64,000 nucleotides of DNA, taken from contig OV884059.1 in NCBI GenBank assembly GCA_930367215.1, positions 161,074,511-161,138,510 on the forward strand, written 5' to 3'. Each line of letters starts with the position of its first letter. The stretch's first letter is position 1. Positions 1 to 10,447 of the stretch are shown piece after piece. The stretch is from Pollenia angustigena (lineage: Eukaryota; Arthropoda; Insecta; Diptera; Polleniidae). Below the pieces are notes generated by a model. That model was not told the origin of the DNA. It saw nothing but the letters and a program-made list of their open reading frames with translations, and did not search any database. The position numbers and the translations under genes were made by a program.

Positions 1-154
1 TATTTGTTTGAAAAAATCAGTGTTTTTTTTTCAATAAACAAAATGCAAATAAATTGTTTGAATATGCGAACTTGTTTATAGGACCGATTTCAGACAAAAA
101 ATTGTTTGATTCTACAAATTTTTTGTTTGAATTGGAAAAATAATTTTTTCTGTG
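1..154 (-). mobile_element. End of A-family TIR element (copy A0)
   Basis: This is the terminal ~150 bp of an element whose fuller copies lie at 22512-23520 and 43788-45559 in the opposite orientation. The match is close to base-for-base and ends in TAATTTTTTCTGTG, the complement of the CACAGAAAAAATTA end of the other copies. TA follows the end, as at A2. The rest lies outside the window. No coding capacity is visible in this piece. Confidence 0.8.
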
Positions 155-1799
155 TATGTGACAGTTTTTTTTTATGACATTTTAAATTTTTTCCTTATCT
201 TGATGTTTTTTCGCTTAGTTGTAACATTTTGGCAAAAACGTAGTTTAACATAACTCGAGAACCAACTTGTCCGATTTTGCTAAAACAAACTCAAAAAAAT
301 TTAGAATTACAATTTGTTTAATTCGTTCATATAACGTTTTTCTTTATAATTAACAGTTTTGCCGGTAAAAATAAATTTGTGGAGAAAAAAAAATATTTTT
401 TTGCCTAAAAATTAAAAATTTTTTTTTTTAAATTCATAAAAAATCCAAAACGGAAAAAAGGATCAAGTGTTATTAATTTCATGTAAAGTCACATAACCTA
501 TAAACAAAATGCGACATAGATCATAGAAATCGATAAACGCGTTCTGCTTTTATTTACAATTAAGTGAAGGTATCCCATTTTGACAAGAATATTGATATTT
601 GTTTTTATTCAAAAAAGTGTCATTTATCGCCTTTTTTATAAATTTTCCCCAATAACTCCAGACTTCTGGCCATAAACTACTAAAAAAATTAAGTAAACAT
701 TTTTATAATTTATTTATTTTAATAAATATTGCCTAGACTTTTTCGATGGTGGTTGTTCGGGACTAGTGGCATCGCTATCATCAGTTTCTGAACCACACAT
801 AATGTCAATGTGTGACTCCACTGTTGGCCCTTCTGCATCTCCTGAAAATTCTTTATCATCAAGATCATCCTTGTCTTGCCACACAAGCTTACTCCACCAG
901 CAAATTTCCGCAATTATTGCACTCGGCGACTTTTTGCCTCTATATCTGTTCCATATTCTGTTCTCTTTTGTCCACTTTTAAAAAACTGGAGAAAAATCAC
1001 TTTTACTTTTCGCGTTCGTCGGCACTTGTTAAATGACAAAAATCGATAAATGAACACCTATAAATACTACGTATTTTTCAATATTTTACTGACCTGACAG
1101 GTACGTTCCAAAACATGAGCACTAATAGATGTGGGTGGAATTTCTGTAAAAAAATCATACAGGTAGCCAACGGAAAACCCCAAATAATTAAAAAAGTGCA
1201 CTTTCCTCTTTTTTCCTTTCAATTGTCCACGCACATTTATTACCGCTTATTACTTTGCTACCGCAATTATAAAAATCAAATAACCTTTTGTTTATTACTT
1301 TTTTTTTTGAATTCTAAGAATCATAAAAAAGTCATAAATGTTTTTGCAAAGAATTTTGTGCATATCTCGAGCAAATTTTTTAAATGCATACCTTCACTTA
1401 ATTGTTAATAAAAGCGAAACGCGTTCATCGATTTTCATGATTTATGTCTCATATATTTCATAGGTTATGCGACTTCACGTGAAAGTAATAGGACTTGAAA
1501 CTTTTTTTTACTGTTTTGGATTTTTTATGAATTAAAAATAAAAAATTTAAATTTTTTGGGAAAAAAATATTTTTTTTCTTCATACATTCATTTTTAACTT
1601 CGAAAGTGTTGCACATATAGGAAAACGGTATAGAAACAGATTAGAGAAATTGTAATTCTTAATTTTTCTAAATTTGTTTCATCAAAATCGGTTCTCGAGT
1701 TATGTTAAACTACTTTTTTGCCAAAATGTTACAACTAAGCGAAAAAACATCAAGATAAGGAAAAAATTTAAAATGTCATATAAAAAAACTGACACATAC
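155..1799. mobile_element. Long-inverted-repeat (foldback-like) element AI
   Basis: Two arms of about 420 bp, roughly 155-585 and 1385-1799, are inverted repeats of each other, with visible substitutions and small indels. The ends read ATGTG(A/T)CAG followed by a T-run and ATGACATTTTAAA. The arms enclose a loop of about 800 bp that contains a broken ORF on the minus strand (714-977). Long-TIR architecture with a coding loop fits a DNA transposon or foldback element. No target duplication was resolved because the A0 fragment abuts the left end. Confidence 0.7.
714..977 (-). pseudogene. Unidentified coding relic in the loop of AI
   Basis: An 87-codon frame on the minus strand is open from just after a stop at 978-980 to a TAA at 714-716. 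It has no usable ATG near its start. The composition looks like protein: a basic start (WTKENRIWNRYRGKK), a Trp pair in the middle, then an acidic stretch (GSETDDSDATSPEQ) and a basic C-terminal tail (PPSKKSRQYLLK). Acidic-then-basic tails occur in many transposase and chromatin proteins, but I do not recognise the family. Its position in the loop between long inverted arms suggests the last exon or C-terminus of the protein of AI. The missing start and the upstream stop make it a relic. Confidence 0.45.
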
Positions 1800-3828
1800 G
1801 AACGCCAAACCCTTTGAGGGTTTTACTATACTGACCTAGTATCATTACCCTGACTTGGAATTTCTCACCCCCCAGATTGGCTGTTGTACTGTGTAATATA
1901 ATAATAATAATAATATAACATTTTATTTATTATTTTTTTTTTTAAATAAAATTAAAAAAAATAAACGCTTTTTTATTGAAAATTTTCAAGTTTTTAGTGC
2001 ATATTTTTTATTTTTTTAATGCATATTATTTGATTTGACTATTAATGATTTTCTACTACTGTCCAAGCTAATCTTTAGAAAATATACAAAAAAAAAGAAC
2101 TTATAGTTCTGAGAAATAGAAAAAACACACACGGTCGTTTAAGATTTAATTCAGTCGGCGGTTTCTTTACATAACAAACATTTCATTTCATCTCCACTTA
2201 ACATACAACTAACACAACTCAACTTATTGCAACTATGTATCCTAAAGAAACGTACTACATATCTTTAAATTGCTGCAACATCGTCATAATTCAAAAAATG
2301 TGATTTTTCGGCAGACGTATTTTCAGCTTTTAAATTAATGTCCCATTTTATCAACAAATACATACGTATTAATTCGAAATTTAAAAAATTTCAGTAAAAG
2401 TAAATGAATTTTTAATTTAGATATGAAAAAGAATTTTTAAACCGTTTCATTGCCAAAAAGTGGACAAAAAAGCACGAAATTTGTACAGCGCGTAGGTATA
2501 AATATTACGCGTCGATTTTTCCAAAAAGCAATAAAAAAATAAAAAAAAAAAAATTTTCCTGTTGATCAAGTGCGATGTATCTTCTGTTTTTATTTTAAAA
2601 AACACCTGATAACACAAAACAAAATATATCACTTTTTCAGAGAATTAAACAATGTAGACCACACAAGAGCCGAAACACATCTGAATAAAGACAACTTATT
2701 TAAGCTTTTAAAGCAATTCTGAATGAAATCTAAGAAGCTCGCACATAAGATTTTATCACTTCATAAAACACCTGATTTTCTATGTACTACTGATATATAT
2801 TCATTAAAATCTTGCGATATTAGCCTTATGACAATGTTTCAGCAAATGAGAGGTATTTAGTAAAAACGATATATAAAAGTATCTCATCTCCAACATCACG
2901 AAACTATAGAAACAAAAACCACATAGAAGAGAAAACCACATCGTGTAACATACTTTGCATGATTGATGACAAATTGCGTTTAATGTGGTACCAAAAGGAG
3001 ACACACACAAACAAAATAAATAATATAAAAAATACAAAACATGTACATGAATGTATCTAGTATCTTGTATCTAATAGTGTTCAGTCGGCAATATCTAATA
3101 TAAAGAATAATACAAACACTTCTATCATTTCTAACTCTCACCAAATTATGTTTTGTAAACATAACAATCTTACTGCTTTAGAGAAAACACTTTATTGAAA
3201 TGCTTTAATTTTATTGTTGATTTTATTTTTCTGAAATTGATTTATAACAAATTTTCAAACACTCCTCCCTCATCAAGCGCTAAGTGGCTGTTTAACAAGC
3301 AAACATTAATCGAAATGCCGCACCGCGCCGCACGACAACGATAACCAACACCAAGCATGTCATTAAAATAAATTTTTTCTTTCCATGCGACTCCCTCAAT
3401 AAAGATGATGTTGGGTCAGGTCGTGGGGGATTCTTGTTAGAAATTTTTAATAATTGTTGTCTTTTTTTGTGTTTAAGATGTTTTTATGACTCATAACATA
3501 CTTTTTGCTTGCAAAAAAAAAAAAATTATGTCTTATATTAGAAATTTACTAATATAATTTTGCATTGGAATTTTTATGTGTGTATGTGTGTTTTTGCATG
3601 GCTTTGATGTGGAAATTTTTACAAAGGAATATTTTCTTGTAATTTTTTATTAGATTATTTAAGACTTCGAAAGGATATTATATAATAAATAAAATAAAAA
3701 TGCAAATATGTGTACATATTTATTAACTTTGCAATAGCAAAGGCCAATGGCGAATTTTCATACATATTTATGAATCATTGAATAAAACTGAAGCACAAAC
3801 CAAGTAGAGCTAAAATTGGACTTTTTAA
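1800..3828. other. AT-rich DNA with no recognised gene
   Basis: No coding relic or TIR element was found here. A short (TAA)n tract lies near 1893-1915. A GC-richer patch around 3265-3350 (GCCGCACCGCGCCGCACG) stands out but carries no ORF or known site. TG-rich simple sequence occurs near 3578-3595. Confidence 0.5.
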
Positions 3829-3935
3829 ATATTGAACTAAACTAGAACGGGACTAGAATTGAAATAGAACTAAACTATAACTGAACTCGAAATGACCTAG
3901 AAAAGAACCGAACTAGAACTGAACTTAAATTTAAT
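3829..3935. repeat. Degenerate minisatellite, unit near AACTAGAACTG
   Basis: An imperfect tandem array of 10-12 bp units based on (GA)ACTAGAACTGAA. Units such as GAACTAAACTA, GAACTAGAACT and GAACTGAACT repeat with substitutions and length drift. There is no ORF. Confidence 0.6.
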
Positions 3936-4034
3936 AAAGCTGTGGTAGAGACTAACTATAGCTAAATTGAAACTGTTTTACAATTTAACAACACCTTAAC
4001 AAGAATTGAACTAGATTTTTTTTTTAATTTTTTT

Positions 4035-4560
4035 TCTTGATATTCTAATTAGGCTAAAGTTCATTAAATTTAATTTTCATTAAATTATTTTTATGAAGGA
4101 AGGAATTTTACAACATGAAACTAATTAAAATTTGTTGATAATTTTTCACTCTTCGAAAGAAATCATTTACGGATTCAAACAATTTGTACTGTGTATTACG
4201 ATTTTCGTAATCGTTCGAAACGATGACAGAGGTTGTATTTTTTAAAAAATGGGAAATTTAATGAGCAATTTTTGTTCTTAATAGAGAGTGGCTTTTAAGA
4301 AAGTGATTTTTTGTTTTCAATAAAGTATGAAAAACGTCCGTTTATTCGAAACAAATATTACGAAAATCGTAATACACAGTACAAACTGTTCGAATCCGTA
4401 AATGATTTTTTTCGAATCGAAATACGCGGTAACCCACCAGGCTAAGGTTAACCCTACATGTTTCGATTGCAACCACTCAATCTCTTTAGATGGGTTTGCT
4501 GCTGAACCCTCACCGCCATTCACGACGTTTGACAGTCAATAGTCAAACATCAATATTTAA
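4035..4560. repeat. Dispersed repeat K, copy 1
   Basis: One end is an AT-rich block starting TTAGGCTAAAGTTCATTAAA and ending near TTGATAATTTTTCA. The other end contains CTCTTTAGA, CACCGCCATTCACGACG and GACAGTCAATAGTCAAAC. The same ordered blocks recur at 16845-17145 (opposite strand) and 22300-22500, and the AT-rich end recurs at 12108-12229 and 14555-14690. A separate palindrome is inserted at 4152-4418. Confidence 0.65.
4152..4418. mobile_element. Palindromic MITE inside repeat K
   Basis: Arms of ~70 bp (about 4152-4222 and 4345-4418) are nearly exact inverted repeats containing AATCATTTACGGATTC and GTGTATTACGATTTTCGTAA. The block is absent from the K copy at 16.9-17.1 kb, so it is a later insertion. 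No clear target duplication was seen. Confidence 0.65.
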
Positions 4561-4702
4561 ACCATATTGTATTTAACCTTTGGTAGATCTAAATTAGCTT
4601 TGAATGATTTAATTTACACGTTCTTCCTTACTTCTGTTTTTTCGTTCTGCTTGTCAAGAATTCTTCTTGAAGTCCTAAGTACATTTTTCTGTTTTTAATG
4701 TT

Positions 4703-5407
4703 TATACCCACACCACAATATTGGAGAGGGTATTATGTATTTGTGCTGATGTGTGTAACGCCCTAAAAAATTTGGTCCCACCTTAAAGTATACCGATCTA
4801 CTCAGAATCACTTTCTGAGTCGAGTTTCATGAAATTTGGGTCATACGTTCTTATTGGCTGAAGGACCAAGCCTATTGAAAATGGGCGGAATCGTAGGACC
4901 ACGAGGGAAGATGGGAGAAATTTCTTCCTCTCAGAAACTATCAAACCGATTTTAATGAAATTTAAAACATATGTAGATAGAACCATATCGTCGGTTGATT
5001 ATTTAATTGTCGTATGGGGATACAAATTACATACGACATACGACAATTAAATAACCAACCGACGATATGTATATGGACACAAAATGTATACATTTTTAAA
5101 AAAATCGGACCACGAGGGGAGAAAGGGGCAATTTCTGCCTCTCAAACCGATTTTAATGAAATTTAATACATAGATAGATCCATATCTATAGGGACACATT
5201 AGCTATACAGTTTTTAAAAAATAGGACCACAAGGGGAGGCAGGGGGCAATTTCTGCCTCTCACAAACTTTTAAACCAATTTTCATGAAGTTTATAAACAT
5301 AGATAAATCCATATTTACATGGACACATAAGCATGATGTGTTTTTAAATACTGTGGTGTAGGGTGTCATATGGTGGGGCTTGAACGACTTTACTCTCTTA
5401 CTTGTTT
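4703..5407 (+). repeat. Dispersed repeat F, copy F1
   Basis: Runs from TATACCCACACCACAATATT to TCTTACTTGTTTTT. Landmarks are CTCAGAATCACTTTCTGAGTC near the start and GTGGTGTAGGGTGTCATATG near the end. The interior has three diverged repeats of a unit containing GGACCAC(G/A)AGGGGAG and TTTCTGCCTCTCA. It forms an inverted pair with F2 across a 264-bp AT-rich spacer. There is no coding capacity. Confidence 0.75.
4985..5069. repeat. Strong hairpin inside F1
   Basis: An inverted repeat with ~30-bp arms and one mismatch: ATCGTCGGTTGATTATTTAA pairs with TTAAATAACCAACCGACGAT, extended by GTCGTATG/CATACGAC. The loop is about 20 bp. It is absent from the paired copy F2, so it is probably a very small palindromic insertion. 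Confidence 0.75.
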
Positions 5408-5671
5408 TTTTTTTTTTGTCTTTTTTTTTTTTTTGACCTTTTTCATCACAATTTGAAGGACAAATTTAACGTAGAGATCGTGCCCTAGCTTTAAACAATA
5501 ATTAGTTTGTGGTTATTTTGTTGAACTGCTTATTTTTTTACTTATTTTTTGAAATCCTGCTCAACAAGAATATATCTTATAATTATACAGCAAGAGTATT
5601 AATGTTAATAGAAAGAAAACCTCAACAATTTGATAAAGAAAAAGAACAATTTAAATGTACAAAATTAAAAA

Positions 5672-6363
5672 ACAAGTAAGAAAGTATAGTCGGTCAAGCC
5701 CCACCATATGATACCCTACACCACAGTATTTAAAAACACATCATGCTTATACATATGTCCATATAAATATGGATTTATCTATGTTTATAAAACTCATTAA
5801 AATCGGTTTAAAAGTTTGTGAGATGCAGAAATTTCCCCCTACCTCTCCTTGTGGTCCTATTTTTGAAAAACTGTGTAGCTTATGTGTCCATATAGATATG
5901 GATCTATGTTTTGAATTGTATAAAATCGGTTTGAGAGGCAGAAATTGGCCCTATCTCCCCTCGTGGTCCTATTTTTTAAAAACTGCATCGCTTTTGTGTC
6001 CATAAAGATATGGTCTACCTATGTTTTAAATTTCATTAAAATCGGTTTGATAGTTTCTGAGAGGCAGAAACTTCCCCCTATCTTCCCTCCTGGCACTGCG
6101 ATTTGGCCCATTGTCAATAGGCTTGGTCCTTGTGCCAATTAGAACCTATTTCCCAAATTTTATCAAATTATCTTCAAAATTGCGACCTGTACTTTGCGCA
6201 CAAGGTTACATGGACAGCCAGCCGGACGGACATCGTTAGTTCGAATCAGAAAGTGATTCTGAGTCGATCGGTATACGTTAAGGTGGGACCAATATTTAAA
6301 GGCGTAACACACATCAGCATAAATGCATAATACCCTCACCACTATTGTGTTGTGGGTATAATA
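5672..6363 (-). repeat. Dispersed repeat F, copy F2
   Basis: Runs from AACAAGTAAGAAAGTATAGT to GTGTTGTGGGTATAATAAA and is the reverse orientation of F1. It carries the family landmarks CCCCACCATATGATACCC, AGCCAGCCGGACGGACATCG and AAGTGATTCTGAGTCGATCG. Several short open frames here are by-products of the repeat. Confidence 0.75.
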
Positions 6364-6479
6364 AAACGTACAAAATAAAAATTAAAAAGTACAAGAATAA
6401 AGCAAAAGAAAAATTAAAAGTACAAAATTAAAATTAAAAGAAAAAAGTTATATGACCTATGATCTATTTACTGAAGAAA

Positions 6480-7187
6480 TTAAAAAGATTTTTTTTTGAA
6501 TTGTATTGCATTGCTCACTTGCTGTATGTAAGGGGGAAGAGAATTCCAAAGACATGCTGCATTGATGACAAATTGCCATTCCGATATAAAGCCTCGATGC
6601 ACAGGTATTATCAACCTTTTGCCTCTCAAGGATCTTGTGAAGTGCATCATATTAAATAAGCAAGCTGGTACTTTACAGTCAATGATTTTATGCAAAAACA
6701 TTAGCATTTTTATATTTATTAAGCTTTCAAATGATACACCATAAAGGCATTTTGAGAACGATGATACTCTTTCATGCCTTTGCAGTCTATAAACGTATCT
6801 AATAATGTAATTGTAAAGTACATTAATGTGTTGTTTCCAGGTGACAAGCAATTGATTGTGTAGTAAAATTTATATGAAAAGCACTCAAAAAACTCAGTGA
6901 TTTTCATATAAATTTTTATACACAATCAATTGCTTGTCACCTGGAAACAGCACATAAGTTTCCTCTTACTAGTCACAATTGCCGAATAGTTCAGAGCCAT
7001 ACAAAAGTCCTGGAATCAAATACGATTTAGCCAGTAGCTTCCTTACGTTAAGCGGTGTTAAAAATTGTGTAGCCCGAAGCGATCTTAACTTCTGGCGAAT
7101 CTGTGCCACTAGTGCATCGATATGACTTGACCAAGTCAAATTTTTATTAAATACTATCCCTAAGTTTATGGTTTTTAATCCAAAAAG
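6480..7187 (-). pseudogene. Non-LTR retrotransposon RT, C-terminal relic
   Basis: Read on the minus strand, the relic begins with a segment like LGIVFNKNLTWSSHIDALV, continues through LLAKSYLIPGLLYGSELFG, and ends with WQFVINAACLWNSLPPYIQ followed by a lysine-rich tail and a stop. This is the typical C-terminal region after the reverse-transcriptase domain of insect LINEs; the ACLWNSLP block is especially characteristic. The catalytic RT core and endonuclease are absent. A palindromic MITE (6827-6954) splits the frame, and taking out the MITE with one TTA copy restores one continuous frame across the junction. Two stop codons lie just upstream of that junction. Clade not assigned. Dead copy. 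Confidence 0.85.
6827..6954. mobile_element. Palindromic MITE AE1, TAA target duplication
   Basis: A 128-bp near-perfect palindrome with ends TGTG(T/C)TGTTTCCAGG. It is flanked by TAA at 6824-6826 and 6955-6957. Removal of the element plus one TAA restores the LINE reading frame it interrupts, which fixes the boundaries. A 3-bp TAA/TTA duplication is typical of PIF/Harbinger-type MITEs; no transposase is present, so that assignment is inference. A second copy is at 43195-43330. Confidence 0.85.
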
Positions 7188-7227
7188 TAATCAGGTAATC
7201 AATCAGCTAATCAACAACGACATTTAG

Positions 7228-7456
7228 TTCCTACAAGATGGCGCATTTTGCCATACAGCATGCTTATCAATCGATTTGTTGCAAAATCAATTTGATGACA
7301 ATTTAATTCCAATCCCCTGTTCGTGCGATTTAACGCTTCTGGATATTCAGTTATTGGCTAATGCCGACAAACTAGCAAGTCTTGAAGCCAAGATTTAAAA
7401 AGAAGTAAAAAATTAAATTGATCGAATGGACCATGTTACTCGTAGCAGCGGCGGAA
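7228..7456 (+). pseudogene. Tc1/mariner-type DDE transposase relic
   Basis: The frame reads FLQDGAFCHTACLSIDLL and then SCDLTLLD before a stop at 7396-7398. A shift then gives IDRMDHVTRSSGG near 7412-7456. The (Q)DGA.CHTA block with the second catalytic Asp, the SCDLTPLD-like block with the third acidic residue, and the WxDRxD...SRGG C-terminus are hallmarks of mariner-like transposases. The interval between the two Asp residues is shorter than usual and the block after SCDLT has lost residues, so internal deletions are likely. The N-terminal HTH region and first catalytic Asp are missing. It abuts the LINE relic but has no functional link to it. Confidence 0.75.
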
Positions 7457-7596
7457 TAAATAAATGACATTAAATTATCTACCAGATTATAATATAAAAA
7501 ATTCATTCCGACAATATTTCTGTCTTGTACTATCAGTTTATGTTCTAATACAGCTAAAAAACATCCATACAAAAAATAAATATGTATGTATACAAA

Positions 7597-7890
7597 AACA
7601 AGTTAAAAAGTTTAGTCGGTCAAGCCCGACCATTTGATATCCTACACTACAGTATATAAAGACAAAATTTCAAAAGGGTACCCTATTTGGGACCTGTGGG
7701 CAATCATGGACCCGCCTGAACAAACTTATGTTATGAGGTTGATGTTCGTTATAATGTTATTTGTGGCAATTTTTATTAAGACATCTTCATAAATGACTGT
7801 GCGTAGGATTCACAATGTGTGCTATCTACAGTTTAAAAAATTATCGTTGTGTTTCAAACAAAAACAGTCCTAGAATAATAAGACTTTTTA
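7597..7890 (-). repeat. Repeat F, copy F3, left part
   Basis: Starts AACAAGTTAAAAAGTTTAGT, then GGTCAAGCCCGACCATTTG and ATATCCTACACTACAG, matching the F2 start. The interior (GGGACCTGTGGGCAATCATG) also matches F5. The copy stops at the TA where element R begins and resumes after R at 9975. Confidence 0.65.
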
Positions 7891-8386
7891 CACTGAAAGA
7901 AAAATGCTCCATATATTTAATGAATCATTTTCATATAAAAATTTTTCTTGTCTAAATGGAATTTTATAGTTATAATGAAGTGTTTTCGTTAAAATCGCTT
8001 CATTGGATTTCGTAATTACGTTAAATCTTTTCATTGGATATATGAAAACTTAAGTTTGTCCAAGTTTAGCAAAAAATTTTATATGGGAACATAAAAAAAC
8101 AATATACAAACATAACCATATTCAAAAATTAATACAAAATTATAGTTTCCTTAAAAAAATTTTTAATTGTTAATTAAAAAATGTAAGATTTAATAATTTC
8201 ATACATCTAATGTTATATGTATGCCGTTAAATTTATGAAATAACAAATTTTTTATAAAAGCGACATATTTCAATAATCGCCTTCATAAATTTAAATTTTC
8301 ATAATGACAATAAAAATGTCATTATAGTAATGAAACAAAAACTTTGAATCCACTTTCTGGCATCAGTAAAACACTTACAAGAAATA

Positions 8387-8731
8387 TTAACAATTATATT
8401 GGAAACAGTTCAAAACGTAAAAATCATTTTTCGATAAACAAAAATTATTAGAAATTAAACAAAAAAAAGTTCTTCCCCCATCACAAACCAGGTGGTTTTC
8501 ATTAGAAGCACTTTTTAAAAATTGGTTAAATCCGCATTGCGTTTTAATGATTTCGATTTGCGTCGCTACATACGATTTCATTTTTTCGCTGAAGTCATAA
8601 TCATATTTGAAGAATTTTTCTATTTGCGTGTAAAAAGCCGAATTCCCATTTAATTCTGTTTGGTAAGTTATTCTAAAAGACTGTTGATTTAGACCAACGA
8701 TCATCACGCTATGCCCCCGGGGGCCGAGCAC
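8387..8731 (-). CDS. Unrecognised 114-residue ORF inside R
   Basis: An ATG-initiated open frame on the minus strand, starting MLGPRGHSVMIVGLNQQ, with an even mix of polar and aromatic residues over its first ~85 residues (NGNSAFYTQIEKFFKYDYDF, EKMKSYVATQIEIIKTQCGF) and a Cys/Phe-rich end. It could be a fragment of the protein R once encoded or a chance frame. I do not recognise a family. There is no promoter or poly-A signal I would defend. Confidence 0.2.
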   Translation of the reverse strand: MLGPRGHSVMIVGLNQQSFRITYQTELNGNSAFYTQIEKFFKYDYDFSEKMKSYVATQIEIIKTQCGFNQFLKSASNENHLVCDGGRTFFCLISNNFCLSKNDFYVLNCFQYNC

Positions 8732-8862
8732 TTTTCGTGAATTTTACACACACACAACACGAAGGTTAACGAAACAATTGTAAAAAGCCATAATTTTAAA
8801 CTCAAACGAGTAAATTTATTTTCCTCTAACCACATACACATTTTTAACTGTCTCTCTTTGTG

Positions 8863-8946
8863 ATGACCGCTGATTTAGACAGAACCCTTGGTTTATCACC
8901 TTCAACAGTAAAAACAATTTGCATTAGTGATAGCGCTAAAAATTAA
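8863..8946 (+). pseudogene. Possible HTH domain relic (pogo/CENP-B-like)
   Basis: A 27-codon frame reads MTADLDRTLGLSPSTVKTIC followed by ISDSAKN and a stop. A leucine-glycine turn followed by SPSTVKTI is the look of the recognition helix in pogo/Tigger and CENP-B-type DNA-binding domains. Reading on in the adjacent frame gives HLKIARVNS, which may be its continuation. The match is short and there is no catalytic domain nearby, so a chance resemblance cannot be excluded. Confidence 0.3.
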
Positions 8947-9028
8947 TCATTTAAAGATAGCTCGAGTTAATAGCAAATGAAATTTTATTTTTTATTTAAG
9001 TTTTTTGTGAATATGGATTAACGAAATA

Positions 9029-9367
9029 CCCTGCAAATAATAGGACCACTCCAAACACGCGTGTAAAGAGTAGTCCACATGGGACCAGGACTAGTCCAAA
9101 ACTAACCCAAACGTATGGAAAAAACCTGGTCTATTTAACATTACGATGTCCTAGGAGAGGACCATATAACCCACCTTTGGACCACTAAGGAGTAGTTTAA
9201 AAACTACTCCATGATATACACAGGAGGATTAGTTTTGAAGTCGTTTAAAAACGAAGACATGTCGTCTCACTACAAACACTTTTTAACAATGACATGGTAC
9301 ATGCTCGCATTACATCGGACCAGTCCATGGAGTAGTCCGATGGAGTGGTCCAATTTTATTTGCAGGG
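9029..9367. mobile_element. MITE S1
   Basis: 339 bp with TIRs CCCTGCAAATAATAGGACCA and the complement of CCCTGCAAATAAAATTGGAC, flanked by TA on both sides (9027-9028, 9368-9369). The interior has iterated GGACCA/TGGTCC and ACTACTCC/GGAGTAGT motifs in both orientations. Further copies are at 15861-16664 and 26823-27193. Non-coding. Confidence 0.85.
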
Positions 9368-9639
9368 TAAATAAATGTTTGTTATGTTTTTATGAAAATA
9401 TATTTTTTCTTATGTATTTCTTTTCAAATGATAAATATATTTCAGCCCACTTGCTGAAATAAATAGAATAAAACTCAATATCACTTTCTTTATCATAAAT
9501 ATAATTTCTTGCTAAAAATTTAGATTTTTGAACCACTCAATGCAATAAATTGTAAAATTTAAATATTTGACTATTTGTTGACGGTTTTGTTAACTGTTCA
9601 TGACGAATTTTGTTCGAACTTTTGACGATTTTTGAAGAA

Positions 9640-9790
9640 AAAAGCCTAACAACCCTGAGTGAGCTAGTCTATCAGCACCGAGATTGCGCGATCGATTCCC
9701 GCCAGATACAGAAAAAAAAAAAAAATAAAAAATTAAATAAAATAAGAAAAAATAAAAATAAAAAAAATAAAAAAAATTAATTTTTTTTAC
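9640..9790 (+). repeat. tRNA-like SINE-type repeat with poly-A tail
   Basis: GTGAGCTAGTCTATCAGCAC resembles a pol III A box and GATCGATTCC (9690-9699) differs from the B-box consensus GTTCGANTCC by one base. The tRNA-like part is followed directly by a long A-rich tail. This order is that of a short tRNA-derived SINE. It lies near the right end of element R. Full boundaries and target duplication were not resolved. Confidence 0.5.
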
Positions 9791-9974
9791 TTTATTGAAA
9801 GTATTCATCCAATGAATAATATTCATAGATCAAATGTAATGTTTCATTAAATCCTTTTAATGAAACAGGTTTCATTTATCCAACGAAGCGCTGCATAGGT
9901 TCCTTTTTAATGCAATTTTTCATGGGATTAATGTCAAAATTCATTGGTATTGCGAAGAAAATTCTTTCAGTGTA

Positions 9975-10380
9975 TGCTGTGTTAATTGTTTTGTCTTAAC
10001 TACACAGTAGACACTGAAACAATGATGGAATGCACAAAGCACTAATATTTTTTTGTTATTATTGTAAGAATCACCCAAAAGTTTATCAGGGACAGTTAAG
10101 CAGGGGGTTTTTGTGGGACTTATGGTAAATTTTGGACCTATCAGCACACAATTTTGTCAAGACATTGTTTAAAGCTGTTTTCGGGAGTAGTATCTGTATG
10201 GGAGCAATTATCAAATATGGACCGATTCCAATAAAATTTGGAAAGATGATTAGGAAAGCAATAAAAAAAGTTTGAACCAAATTTATCTAAATACAAATAT
10301 AATAAGATAAGACACAAAGGATAGTCCGGAAAGAAGTATGTATGGGGGCAATGTAAAATCAGTAATTCGAAATCAAACAA
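9975..10380 (-). repeat. Repeat F, copy F3, right part
   Basis: Continuation of F3 after R. AGCTGTTTTCGGGA.., GGACCGATTCCAATAAAATT and GGAAAGATGATTAGGAAAGC match the interior of F5 at 42.28-42.35 kb. Confidence 0.55.
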
Positions 10381-10447
10381 GTTTTATTAGCTTTTTATTT
10401 TATTATAACAAAAATGTACAGTGCACAGAAATTTTTTTGTGATTTTT

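Larger units (their letters stand above)
7891..9972. mobile_element. TIR element R (2.1 kb), TA-flanked, splits F3
   Basis: Ends read CACTGAAAGAAAAAT and, at the right, TTCTTTCAGTG. TA lies immediately outside both ends (7889-7890 and 9973-9974), as expected for a Tc1/mariner-type insertion. The subterminal regions are AT-rich and full of TTCATTA/TAATGAA motifs. Inside are an unrecognised minus-strand ORF, a possible HTH relic, MITE S1 and a tRNA-like poly-A repeat. The F3 flanks continue on both sides. Confidence 0.65.

Noticed and set aside
766..1036. Plus-strand frames MASLSSVSEP... as a gene
   Set aside because: They are antisense to the better minus-strand relic (714-977), which has the more protein-like acidic/basic composition.
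4703..6363. LTR retrotransposon with F1 and F2 as LTRs
   Set aside because: The two copies are inverted, not direct, and no TG...CA ends, primer site or polyprotein lie between them.
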